Counted from the first letter of the stretch, positions 1 to 5,787 are shown. The stretch is 8,455 nt of DNA from Clostridiales bacterium UBA7573 (GCA_002477905.1 DLLB01000034.1:5490-13944); one strand, 5' to 3'. Made by a program: numbers and translations. Notes: a model not told the origin generated them from the sequence alone.

Positions 1-25
1 TTTGCCCGCCCCGCCGAGATTGGAA

Positions 26-1441
26 TCACTGAGTGCAAACAGCAGCTTCGGCAAAATGCGTCGCCTCCTTTGCTCTCTGCTTCAAAACCGGCAATAAGCA
101 CAGCACGGTACATGCTTGTCCGATCACCTCGGAAAGCGCCGCCCCACATGCGCCATACCGCATTCCCAGCGCCATCGCACACAGGCACACACAACCGGAA
201 CCGATCGCGCGGGCAACAGCCGCATACCGCCATCTGCCGTTTGCTTCCGCAGTCTTACCAAGCAATGTGCCCAGCGCCGCGAGCGGGATTGCACAGGCAA
301 AAATCCCTGCAACCGCACAAATCTGTGCCGCCGCGCGGGCGTCCATCGGAATCAGGGTGCCCAAAATCAGCGGCAGACCAAAAGCATAACCAATCGCGGC
401 GACACTCCCCATTCCGGCAAGGAAGCAAAGTCCCCGGCAGAACAATCGTTTGGCAGATTCCGTGTTTTGGGCGGCAAAATGTGCCGCCATGGCGGGATAA
501 AACCATGCGTGGATCGGCAAAAGCGTTACCCCCAAAACCCCCGCCGTCAATTTCTGTGCCATGCCGAACGCCGCAAGATTCCCGTATCTGCCGTCCGTTG
601 CCGCCGCACGCATCAGAAAGACCGACGCAAACGGCGAAATCCAGCACAACGGCAATACGCCGCATGCGGCGCGGCGCATTTGCTTTCGCAACGACTGCAA
701 TACATCGGTACGGGGAGCGGCGGATTCCGATGACTGTATCTCGGTACGGATCACACGCCGCCAAAGAACCAGTCCGAGCATTGCACCAAACATACTGCCG
801 AGCACACCGCCAAGCACAACCGCATACACCGTTTTGGCAAAGCAAAGAGAAAAAAGAATTCCGCCATTCTGGCAAAGCGGCAGAAGCAAAGCGGCGCCCG
901 GCATCGCGTGCGCCTGCAAATTCAGGGAAAATAACAAGGCAAGCGTGGAAAAAGGCAGGGAACAAAGCGACAGACGAAGCAGATTTCCCGAAAGTGCCGC
1001 GCATTCCCCCGCCGCAACCATAGGTGCGCTGTAACGCAAAAACGGCATCGCGAACTTCATTCCAATCAAAGCCAGCGCCGTCATTGCCGTTGCGTAGATC
1101 TGACATTGCCGATTGCAGAATCTATGCGCCGTGCGGGCAGAATGTACCCGCGCCTTGGCATATAACGGCAGATACGCACTGCCAAGCACCGCGCCTGCTC
1201 CTACCGAGAATAACAGCGTCACCGGTTCTGTCGCGGCAAAATACGCCTGTGCCTGTGCGCCCGTACCGAAAACGGAAGCAAAGCAAACGGTTTTCCACAG
1301 CGCGCACAGTTTTTCCGTGCCAAACAGCACCAATAACCATATTGCAGTCCCAAGCCCGCGCGCAGGCATGGTTTTTCCCAAGGTCTGCGGCGTTGCTTCC
1401 TGTGTATTTTCTGATAACTTCTGTCGGAAAATCTGTCTCAT
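26..1441 (-). CDS. Divergent MurJ/MviN-family lipid flippase (MOP superfamily), 471 aa
   Basis: An integral membrane protein of about a dozen hydrophobic segments, probably moving a lipid-linked cell-wall or polysaccharide precursor across the cytoplasmic membrane. Family signs are an N-terminal block at residues 58-92 (FGTG, then GAGAVLGSAYLP) that aligns without gaps to E. coli MurJ residues 32-66, the LLLPLCQNGG segment near 185-194 (MurJ PxxxN region), AQKL...GVLGV at 295-305, and a following FYPAMAAHF segment. The length is slightly short for MurJ (about 500). ATG at 1439-1441 is preceded by AGGA about 7 bases upstream. Oddities: the positions equivalent to E. coli R18, R24 and R270 are Lys (K44, K50, K297), but D39 is Q65 and R52/R53 are F78/S79, so the lipid II-binding charges are partly gone. 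There are about 21 cysteines, high for this family. The family call is fairly sure; lipid II as substrate is not, so no symbol is given. It could instead export another polyprenyl-linked glycan. Confidence 0.78.
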   Translation of the reverse strand: MRQIFRQKLSENTQEATPQTLGKTMPARGLGTAIWLLVLFGTEKLCALWKTVCFASVFGTGAQAQAYFAATEPVTLLFSVGAGAVLGSAYLPLYAKARVHSARTAHRFCNRQCQIYATAMTALALIGMKFAMPFLRYSAPMVAAGECAALSGNLLRLSLCSLPFSTLALLFSLNLQAHAMPGAALLLPLCQNGGILFSLCFAKTVYAVVLGGVLGSMFGAMLGLVLWRRVIRTEIQSSESAAPRTDVLQSLRKQMRRAACGVLPLCWISPFASVFLMRAAATDGRYGNLAAFGMAQKLTAGVLGVTLLPIHAWFYPAMAAHFAAQNTESAKRLFCRGLCFLAGMGSVAAIGYAFGLPLILGTLIPMDARAAAQICAVAGIFACAIPLAALGTLLGKTAEANGRWRYAAVARAIGSGCVCLCAMALGMRYGACGAALSEVIGQACTVLCLLPVLKQRAKEATHFAEAAVCTQ

Positions 1442-1505
1442 AAGACGGTCCTGTACTCCTGTTTTCCTTTTTTTGGCGCGTCATAAGCAGCGCCCTGTTT
1501 TGCCG

Positions 1506-1534
1506 ATAGTATCCGATAAATTCTTCTTTTTCAT
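1506..1534 (-). promoter_or_regulatory. Weak candidate sigma-A promoter for the murJ-like gene
   Basis: Read on the minus strand, ATGAAA (1534-1529) and TACTAT (1511-1506) are separated by 17 bases and each match the sigma-A consensus at 4 of 6 positions. The -35 hexamer lies inside the inverted repeat 1528-1541, so a repressor bound there would block it. The match is weak and another start is possible. Confidence 0.22.
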
Positions 1535-1627
1535 GTGAAAAGGTACACGGGAATTGCAGGACGCAGGGTGAGAATTCTCCGCAAATGTGAATTTTTTGAA
1601 AATAAATGCTTTTTCTGAAATTTCCTC

Positions 1628-1656
1628 TTGCAAAAATTCCGGTTCTATGCTATAAT
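1628..1656 (+). promoter_or_regulatory. Strong extended -10 sigma-A promoter of rplS-rpmE
   Basis: TTGCAA (1628-1633) and a perfect TATAAT (1651-1656) are separated by exactly 17 bases, and TGC directly before TATAAT gives an extended -10 (TGnTATAAT). Upstream, 1585-1627 is rich in A and T tracts as in UP elements. Transcription should begin near 1662-1664. Such strength suits ribosomal protein genes. Confidence 0.9.
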
Positions 1657-1662
1657 GCTAAA

Positions 1663-1752
1663 GCGTGTCATGCGAAAGCGTCGATACCGAAGTACCGGAC
1701 AGTCCTCTGCGATGCTCTGCACGAATGTTCGAAGGAAAAAGGAGGAGCCATC
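1663..1752 (+). promoter_or_regulatory. 5' leader of rplS, about 90 bases
   Basis: This is the untranslated region from the predicted start to the rplS ATG, ending in a strong AAAGGAGGA ribosome binding site (about 1738-1746). Autoregulatory leaders of L19 mRNA are known in some Bacillota, so a structured leader is plausible. I see small local pairings (GGAC/GTCC around 1698-1706, CGAA/TTCG at 1722-1731) but no convincing large fold, and I do not claim a match to the known L19 leader family. Confidence 0.35.
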
Positions 1753-2100
1753 ATGGATTTGATTCAGGCTTTTACAAGTGAGCAGCTGAAAACCGAGATT
1801 CCCGTATTGAATATCGGTGACAATGTACGTGTGTACAACAAGATTAAAGAAGGAACCAGAGAAAGAATTCAGCTTTTTGAAGGTACCATCATCGCAAAGC
1901 ACGGCGGCGGAAACTCCGCAACCTTTACCGTAAGACGGATTTCTTATGGCGTCGGTGTGGAAAAAACCTTCCCTGTACATTCCCCGAACGTCGAAAAAGT
2001 GGAGATCACCCGTGTCGGTAAAGTCAGACGTGCAAAGCTGTACTATCTGCGCGGTCGTATGGGCAAGAGCGCGAAAGTCAAGGAGCAGATCGGCGAATAA
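1753..2100 (+). CDS. rplS: 50S ribosomal protein L19
   Basis: Structural protein of the large ribosomal subunit, located at the 30S-50S interface. The 115-residue product has the family's usual length and signature: residues 36-45 RERIQLFEGT, then FTVRRISYGVGVEKTF (about 57-72), HSPNVEKVE and GKVRRAKLYYLRGRMGK toward the C-terminus. The ATG at 1753 is chosen over upstream in-frame starts because a strong GGAGGA ribosome binding site lies directly before it and because the promoter's predicted start is at about 1663. It is the first gene of a two-gene unit with rpmE, 103 bases downstream. In many Bacillota rplS follows trmD (rpsP-rimM-trmD-rplS); here the upstream neighbour is a divergent flippase and rplS has its own promoter, a relocated arrangement. 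Identity is certain. Confidence 0.98.
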   Translation: MDLIQAFTSEQLKTEIPVLNIGDNVRVYNKIKEGTRERIQLFEGTIIAKHGGGNSATFTVRRISYGVGVEKTFPVHSPNVEKVEITRVGKVRRAKLYYLRGRMGKSAKVKEQIGE

Positions 2101-2147
2101 TCCGGTCGGCAATTTCTCCGCACTTTTCGTGTCTTTATTGTTATTTT

Positions 2148-2175
2148 CTCCGTTTTGCCGGAGCAAAATCTCCGG
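2148..2175 (+). promoter_or_regulatory. Alternative hairpins in the rplS-rpmE intercistronic leader
   Basis: CTCCG (2148-2152), CCGGAG (2158-2163) and CTCCGG (2170-2175) can form two mutually exclusive stem-loops: a 5-bp stem with loop TTTTGC or a 6-bp stem with loop CAAAAT. A further CTCCG lies at 2116-2120. There is no U tract after the second stem, so it is not a normal intrinsic terminator. It might set the L19:L31 ratio, slow decay, or be part of an L31 autoregulatory leader of the kind described in several bacterial groups. The function is inference. Confidence 0.4.
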
Positions 2176-2203
2176 AAATATTTGAAAGAATGAGGTTACC
2201 ATC

Positions 2204-2413
2204 ATGAAAGAAGCAATTCAGCCGAAATATGAGGCAGTTACCATTCGTTGCGCTTGCGGCGAAGTGGTTGAAACCAGATCTACCAAGGGCGGCACCATCA
2301 ATGTCGATATCTGCTCCAAGTGCCATCCTTTCTACACCGGAAAGCAGAAGTTTGTCGATGCAGGCGGACGGCTTGATAAGTTCAAGAAGCGTCTTGCGGC
2401 TTCCGGCAAATAA
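2204..2413 (+). CDS. rpmE: 50S ribosomal protein L31, zinc-binding type
   Basis: Large-subunit protein at the central protuberance that bridges to the 30S head. The 69-residue product shows the L31 type A signature: IQPKYEAV at the N-terminus, zinc ligands C16, C18, C37 and C40 (CxC ... CxxC), and CHPFYTGKQKFVD before the basic tail. Because the cysteines are present this is the zinc-loaded form, which many bacteria swap for a cysteine-free paralogue under zinc starvation; no paralogue is in the window. GAGG (2192-2195) sits 8 bases before ATG. It follows rplS and ends 22 bases before an intrinsic terminator, so it is probably made from the rplS promoter; I see no convincing promoter of its own. 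Pairing with rplS is not the usual context, since L31 is often near rho or prfA. Confidence 0.97.
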   Translation: MKEAIQPKYEAVTIRCACGEVVETRSTKGGTINVDICSKCHPFYTGKQKFVDAGGRLDKFKKRLAASGK

Positions 2414-2435
2414 TCTTTTCCATCTCAAAATTTTT

Positions 2436-2467
2436 ACGGGCAGAGCGAGTGCGTTCTGCCCGTTTTT
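2436..2467 (+). terminator. Intrinsic terminator of the rplS-rpmE unit
   Basis: A 9-bp perfect stem, ACGGGCAGA (2436-2444) with TCTGCCCGT (2455-2463), has a 10-base loop and is followed by a run of five T (2463-2467). An AAAATTTTT stretch precedes it. It closes the ribosomal protein unit and separates it from hflX. Confidence 0.9.
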
Positions 2468-2507
2468 ATGTGGAGCATAAACAATTTTTTGCTTTTTTGA
2501 AAGAAGA

Positions 2508-2526
2508 ATTTTTCTTTTAGAAAAAT
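2508..2526 (+). promoter_or_regulatory. AT-rich stem-loop upstream of hflX
   Basis: ATTTTTC (2508-2514) pairs with GAAAAAT (2520-2526) around loop TTTTA. The central TTCTTT part can instead pair with AAAGAA just upstream (about 2500-2505), so two folds compete. It lies in the 128-base gap between the terminator and hflX, where an hflX promoter is expected; only a poor candidate is seen (TTGAAA 2497-2502, TAGAAA 2518-2523, 15-base spacer). The role is unknown. Confidence 0.3.
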
Positions 2527-2541
2527 CACAATTTACCGCAT

Positions 2542-2574
2542 GTTTTGCAAAAACGGTGTTTCGTTTTTCAAAAC
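2542..2574 (+). promoter_or_regulatory. Long stem-loop in the hflX leader
   Basis: GTTTTG-C-AAAAACG (2542-2555) pairs with CGTTTTTCAAAAC (2562-2574), a 13-bp stem with a single bulged C (2548) and loop GTGTTT. It ends only 6 bases before the AAAGGA ribosome binding site of hflX (2581-2586). No T tract follows, so it is not a terminator on this strand. It may shield or stabilise the start region. Regulated leaders upstream of hflX-type genes are known in Listeria, but no homology is claimed. Confidence 0.45.
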
Positions 2575-2595
2575 CACAGAAAAGGACGTGTTTTT

Positions 2596-3900
2596 ATGCC
2601 GCAGACACAGTTACCCGTTCAAACCCGCGCCGTGTTGGTCAGCGTTGCCCTCCCCAATCAGAGCGAGCGCGAAATTGAAGTCTCTTTGGCAGAATTGGAG
2701 CGTTTGCTTCACACTGCCGGCGGGGAGGCGGAAGTAAAACTGATTCAGAATAAAGTCACGCCCGATCCGCGTACCTATCTTGGCAGCGGCAAAGTGCGCG
2801 AGCTTGCCGAAATCTGCAAAAATCTGAATTTGGAGCTCGTCATTTTTGATTGTGAACTTTCTCCCGCACAAATCCGCAACCTGGAAGAAGATCTGCCGGA
2901 GCATGTGCGCGTTATCGACCGCAGTATGCTGATTCTGGATATTTTCGCTCTGCATGCCGCCACCAGTGAGGGAAAATTACAGGTGGAGCTTGCACAGCTG
3001 CAATATACCGTACCACGGCTGATCGGCAGCGGAAATGTGCTTTCCCGTTTAGGCGGCGGCATCGGTACACGCGGTCCGGGCGAGAGTAAATTGGAACAGG
3101 ACAAACGCCATTTGCACCGCAGAATGTACGCTTTGCAGGAGGAACTCGCCCAGCTTGAACAAAATCGTGCCGTCACGCGCAAACAACGGGAGCGTTCGGG
3201 ACTCAAACGCATTGCCATCGCAGGGTACACCAACGCCGGAAAATCCACCCTGCTCAATGCGCTGACCGACGCGGGCATTCTGGCACAGGATCTGTTGTTT
3301 GCCACCTTGGATCCTACCACCCGCAAACTCTCCTTACCCTCCGGCACGGAGGTCCTGCTTACCGACACGGTCGGATTTATCCGGAATTTACCGCATCATC
3401 TGATCTCCGCGTTCAAATCCACTTTGGACGAAGTTTGTTTTGCCGATATTCTGTTGGTGCTTTGCGACGCTTCCGATCCGGAATGGGAAGCACAGCTTGG
3501 CGTGACCTGCGATCTTTTGCAGGAACTCGGTGCGCAGGAAAAACCAACGCTTTATGTACTGAACAAATGTGATCTCTGTCCGCAGGCGCTTCCCCACTTC
3601 GCCGGTCTTTCTCCGGAAAACGTACTGTTTTTGTCTGCCAAAACAAAGCAGGGAATCGGCAATCTGCTCGCGCGTCTGGATGCTTTGGTACACGCCGGCA
3701 CCACAGAAGAAACTTTTTTGATCCCCAATGAGAAAGCCGGCGTTTTATCCGCTCTCTACAAAGAAGCGCAGGTCGTGGAGGTCGTCTATGGAGATACGTC
3801 CATCACAGTGCGGGCAATCGTAGATGAAAAAGCCAAGGGGATGTTCCGCACCTACTGCACTTCTCTGCCCAAAGAAGAAAAACCGGAATGGGAGGACTGA
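2596..3900 (+). CDS. hflX: Ribosome-associated GTPase HflX
   Basis: GTPase that binds the 50S subunit and splits stalled or hibernating 70S ribosomes, acting in heat and antibiotic stress. The 434-residue product has the HflX N-terminal domain (about 1-190; YLGSGK at 61-66, DPRT before it), the glycine-rich linker GGGIGTRGPGES (153-164) and a long basic coiled helix, then the G domain: G1 GYTNAGKST (210-218), G3 DTVGF (257-261), G4 NKCD (323-326) and G5 SAK (347-349), followed by a short C-terminal domain. All GTPase motifs are intact. The ATG at 2596 is preferred over the in-frame TTG at 2545 because AAAGGA (2581-2586) lies 9 bases before it and family members begin close to the conserved RAVLVSV strand. 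The stop is 4 bases before the YigZ-family gene. Its leader carries strong hairpins. Confidence 0.95.
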   Translation: MPQTQLPVQTRAVLVSVALPNQSEREIEVSLAELERLLHTAGGEAEVKLIQNKVTPDPRTYLGSGKVRELAEICKNLNLELVIFDCELSPAQIRNLEEDLPEHVRVIDRSMLILDIFALHAATSEGKLQVELAQLQYTVPRLIGSGNVLSRLGGGIGTRGPGESKLEQDKRHLHRRMYALQEELAQLEQNRAVTRKQRERSGLKRIAIAGYTNAGKSTLLNALTDAGILAQDLLFATLDPTTRKLSLPSGTEVLLTDTVGFIRNLPHHLISAFKSTLDEVCFADILLVLCDASDPEWEAQLGVTCDLLQELGAQEKPTLYVLNKCDLCPQALPHFAGLSPENVLFLSAKTKQGIGNLLARLDALVHAGTTEETFLIPNEKAGVLSALYKEAQVVEVVYGDTSITVRAIVDEKAKGMFRTYCTSLPKEEKPEWED

Positions 3901-3904
3901 CGGA

Positions 3905-4528
3905 ATGAGCGCGGACGCCTACACTACACTGCGCGCCTTTGGCAGTGCGGAACTCATAGAACGCAAATCCCGCTTCCTTGGGTATGCCATGCCGGTGAAA
4001 ACCGAAGAAGAAGCGCTATCCTTTTTACAAAAAATCCGTTCCGAACACAGGGATGCCAAACACAACGTCTATGCCTATCAAATTGCAAACGGCAATCTGA
4101 TGCGCTATTCTGACGACGGAGAGCCGCAGGGAACGGCTGGACTTCCGGTGCTGGATGTCATCCGCAAAAACGCTTTTACCGACGCGATTTTAGTAGTCAC
4201 GCGTTACTTCGGCGGGATTTTGCTCGGCACCGGCGGATTGGTACGCGCGTATTCCGCGGCGGCAAAAGCCGCGGTACAGGCGGCGCAAATTGTCACTTAT
4301 GTCCCTTATTCCGTTTGCAAGCTGTACTGTTCCTATGCAGAATACCCCCGTTTGGAAAGCGATCTTGCCCGGCTTTCGGTGCGGATCGACCAAGTGGATT
4401 ACGCAGAAGAAATTTCCCTGACACTCGCTATGCCATCCGTACAGTACAACCCGTTCTGCGATCATATCAAAGAAATCACCGGCGGCAAACGTGTCCCCGT
4501 CTTGCTCGGCACCCGTTATGATGCATGA
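3905..4528 (+). CDS. YigZ/IMPACT family protein (UPF0029)
   Basis: A 207-residue member of the YigZ/IMPACT family: an N-terminal UPF0029 domain of ribosomal-protein-S5 fold and a C-terminal DUF1949 ferredoxin-like domain. The eukaryotic relative IMPACT acts in translational control through GCN1; the bacterial role is unsettled. Motifs seen: ERKSRFLGY (19-27), HNVYAY, YSDDGEPQGTAG (68-79) and RYFGGILLGTGGLVRAY (100-116), all strongly conserved in the family. Length is normal. GGAGG (3891-3895), inside the hflX stop region, lies 9 bases before ATG 3905, so translation is probably coupled to hflX. Longer in-frame starts upstream would overlap the hflX end and lack this site. Pairing with hflX suggests a translation-related job, which is inference. 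Confidence 0.92.
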   Translation: MSADAYTTLRAFGSAELIERKSRFLGYAMPVKTEEEALSFLQKIRSEHRDAKHNVYAYQIANGNLMRYSDDGEPQGTAGLPVLDVIRKNAFTDAILVVTRYFGGILLGTGGLVRAYSAAAKAAVQAAQIVTYVPYSVCKLYCSYAEYPRLESDLARLSVRIDQVDYAEEISLTLAMPSVQYNPFCDHIKEITGGKRVPVLLGTRYDA

Positions 4529-4533
4529 AAATT

Positions 4534-4562
4534 TTGTTTTTCATTTTTCCAAGTGGTAAACT
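4534..4562 (+). promoter_or_regulatory. Weak candidate promoter for the dgt-dnaG-rpoD cluster
   Basis: TTGTTT (4534-4539) and TAAACT (4557-4562) are 17 bases apart, matching sigma-A at 3 and 4 of 6 positions. It is the best pair I can find in the 181-base gap before dgt, but the gap is AT-rich and chance matches are likely. Confidence 0.2.
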
Positions 4563-4577
4563 TTTTTCCATCCTGCA

Positions 4578-4601
4578 CATGAAAAAAGGGATTTTTTTAT
4601 G
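4578..4601 (+). promoter_or_regulatory. Start-sequestering hairpin ahead of dgt
   Basis: CATGAAAAAA (4578-4587) and TTTTTTTATG (4592-4601) pair across a GGGA loop: ten pairs with one G-T wobble, possibly extended by a further 3 pairs beyond one mismatch. The hairpin contains the AAAAGGGA ribosome-binding-like sequence in its loop and the ATG (4599-4601) of the candidate small ORF in its arm. If formed in mRNA it would hide that start. An intrinsic terminator is less likely because no T run follows the stem. Confidence 0.4.
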
Positions 4602-4700
4602 GGCGTGCGTATATTAAATAATGTAGAAAAGTGTGATATTCCTGTGTCGATACCTTGTCTGTTCTCTGCATTGGCAAGGTATTTATTTATCAGAATCTGA
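4599..4700 (+). CDS. Candidate 33-residue small ORF (leader peptide?) before dgt
   Basis: ATG at 4599 opens 33 codons, starting MGVRILNNVEKCDIPVS and ending ALARYLFIRI, with TGA at 4698-4700. AAAAGGGA lies about 8 bases before the ATG. The stop overlaps the GAGGTGA ribosome binding site of dgt, whose ATG is 9 bases further on, so translating ribosomes would end right at the dgt start. The second half is hydrophobic with two cysteines. I do not recognise it. It fits a coupling leader peptide or a small membrane protein, but a chance ORF of this length in intergenic DNA is quite possible and codon use cannot settle it. Confidence 0.3.
   Translation: MGVRILNNVEKCDIPVSIPCLFSALARYLFIRI
4650..4682 (+). 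promoter_or_regulatory. Stem-loop in the dgt leader
   Basis: ATACCTTGTC (4650-4659) pairs with GGCAAGGTAT (4673-4682): ten pairs, one G-T, loop of 13 bases, followed by TTATTTAT. The broken U tract makes it a poor terminator, possibly an attenuator. It ends 27 bases before the dgt ATG and lies inside the candidate small ORF, so translation of that ORF would open it. Confidence 0.4.
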
Positions 4701-4709
4701 GGTGAAAAA

Positions 4710-5723
4710 ATGGAGTCCATCCGGGAAATGTTATGCGCACGGGAGCGTAGTTGGCTCTCGCCTTATGCGTGTCTGTCGGAAAAAACAAAGGGACGGGACA
4801 AACCGATAACCCCCTGTGAAATCCGTACAGAATTTCAGCGCGACCGTGACCGGATCACCCACTGTAAATCATTCCGGCGGCTGATGCACAAAACGCAAGT
4901 ATTTCTATCTCCGGAAGCCGATCACTACCGCACCCGTCTGACGCACACACTGGAAGTCACGCAAATCGCGCGTACCATTGCGCGCGCCCTCAGGCTCAAT
5001 GAAGATTTATGCGAAGCCATCGGGCTTGGACATGATCTCGGACATACGCCGTTCGGACATGCCGGAGAGCGTGTATTGCAACGATGCTTTTCCCAGGATT
5101 TTACGCACTACCGGCAGAGCTTGCGCGTGGTGGAACAGCTGGAACAAAACGGAGAGGGACTGAACCTGACCTTTGAAGTGCGGGATGGCATTGTCAATCA
5201 CACGGGTAGTTGTATGGCTTCCACATTGGAAGGCGTAATTGTCAAATATGCCGACCGCATTGCGTACATCAATCATGATATTGACGACGCCTGCCGCTCC
5301 GGTATTTTATCGGAAACCGATCTTCCCGCCGATCTGCGGCAGACGCTCGGCTTTTCCCATGGCGACCGGATCAATACGATGGTGAATTCCGTCATACGCG
5401 CCTCGGAAAATCAGCCGTTTATTCGCATGGAGGAGGAGATCGCACAAGCGACAAACGCATTGCGGGATTTCTTGTTTCAGCGGGTTTATGTAGATTCCGC
5501 TGCAAAAAGCGAAGAAGGCAAAGCGGAAGCCCTTTTGGAAACGCTGTACCATCACTTTTTTGAACATCCGGAAGAAATGCCGGCAGACTGCCGGCGAACC
5601 TTGGACACCGAAGGCGTCGCACGCTGTGTTTGTGATTATATTGCAGGCATGACGGATCGTTACGCGATCAATCTGTACAAAGACCTGTTTTTGCCGGAGG
5701 CTTGGCACGGCAGAAATCTGTAA
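4710..5723 (+). CDS. dgt: dGTPase-like HD-domain dNTP triphosphohydrolase
   Basis: Metal-dependent phosphohydrolase of the dGTPase/SAMHD1-like group, expected to split dNTPs into deoxynucleoside and triphosphate in the cytoplasm and so adjust dNTP pools. The 337-residue product shows the bacterial short-form signature: RTEFQRDRDRI near 39-49, FRRLMHKTQVF, then the HD metal site H79 (RLTHTLEV), H108-D109 and H112/H117 (GHDLGHTPFGH), and D182 in KYADRIAYINHDIDDA. All metal ligands are present. Length fits the clostridial type. AGGTGA (4700-4705) precedes ATG 4710. The gene stands before dnaG with a 95-base gap; the dgt-like / dnaG / sigA order is common in Clostridia and ties nucleotide supply to replication. 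True substrate preference (dGTP or other dNTPs) is unknown, so the symbol denotes the family. Confidence 0.9.
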   Translation: MESIREMLCARERSWLSPYACLSEKTKGRDKPITPCEIRTEFQRDRDRITHCKSFRRLMHKTQVFLSPEADHYRTRLTHTLEVTQIARTIARALRLNEDLCEAIGLGHDLGHTPFGHAGERVLQRCFSQDFTHYRQSLRVVEQLEQNGEGLNLTFEVRDGIVNHTGSCMASTLEGVIVKYADRIAYINHDIDDACRSGILSETDLPADLRQTLGFSHGDRINTMVNSVIRASENQPFIRMEEEIAQATNALRDFLFQRVYVDSAAKSEEGKAEALLETLYHHFFEHPEEMPADCRRTLDTEGVARCVCDYIAGMTDRYAINLYKDLFLPEAWHGRNL

Positions 5724-5734
5724 ACGGCTTCCTG

Positions 5735-5787
5735 TCCGGAAAGCGGCATCCAAATCCGGACTCGCGCGGTTTCTGAAAGTCCGGACT
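5735..5787 (+). repeat. Triple TCCGGA repeat between dgt and dnaG
   Basis: The palindrome TCCGGA occurs at 5735-5740, 5755-5760 and 5780-5785. The last is within a perfect 10-base palindrome AGTCCGGACT (5778-5787). TCCGGACT (5755-5762) can pair with AGTCCGGA (5778-5785) as an 8-bp hairpin with a 15-base loop, or copies 1 and 2 can pair instead. No T tract follows, so it is not a standard terminator. It may be an mRNA processing or pausing site, or an operator; the function is unknown. A second palindrome, GAGGATCCTC (5809-5818), abuts the dnaG start. Confidence 0.5.

Larger units (their letters stand above)
1442..1752. other. Divergent intergenic region between murJ-like gene and rplS
   Basis: No gene is supported here. 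It separates the minus-strand flippase from the plus-strand rplS unit. It holds a weak candidate minus-strand promoter, the inverted repeat TTTTCATGTGAAAA (1528-1541), a 10-base palindrome GAGAATTCTC (1570-1579), an AT-rich A/T-tract stretch (about 1585-1627) directly upstream of the rplS -35 box that could act as an UP element, the strong rplS promoter and a leader of about 90 bases. The two palindromes are operator-like, but no regulator is identifiable from the sequence. Confidence 0.7.

Noticed and set aside
70..1034. Long plus-strand open frames (up to 317 codons) opposite the murJ-like gene
   Set aside because: Their products are rich in Arg, Pro, Ser and His with no family motif or hydrophobic pattern, and they are antisense shadows of a GC-rich gene with a clear membrane-protein translation on the other strand.
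1606..1752. In-frame N-terminal extension of L19 starting at 1606
   Set aside because: It would begin upstream of the promoter's predicted transcription start, and the family length and ribosome binding site fit the ATG at 1753.
2540..2737. 65-codon frame overlapping the hflX start
   Set aside because: It overlaps hflX extensively in another frame, has no ribosome binding site, and shows no recognisable sequence.
4527..4549. Stem ATGAAAA/TTTTCAT with T run after the YigZ-family gene as a terminator
   Set aside because: The stem is only A-T pairs plus a single G-C and too weak for a confident intrinsic terminator, though T-rich sequence follows it.
1680..4654. Shared 9-mer GTCGATACC in the rplS leader (1680-1688) and dgt leader (4646-4654)
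   Set aside because: The flanking bases differ and only one copy is in a clear stem, so it is most simply a chance match.
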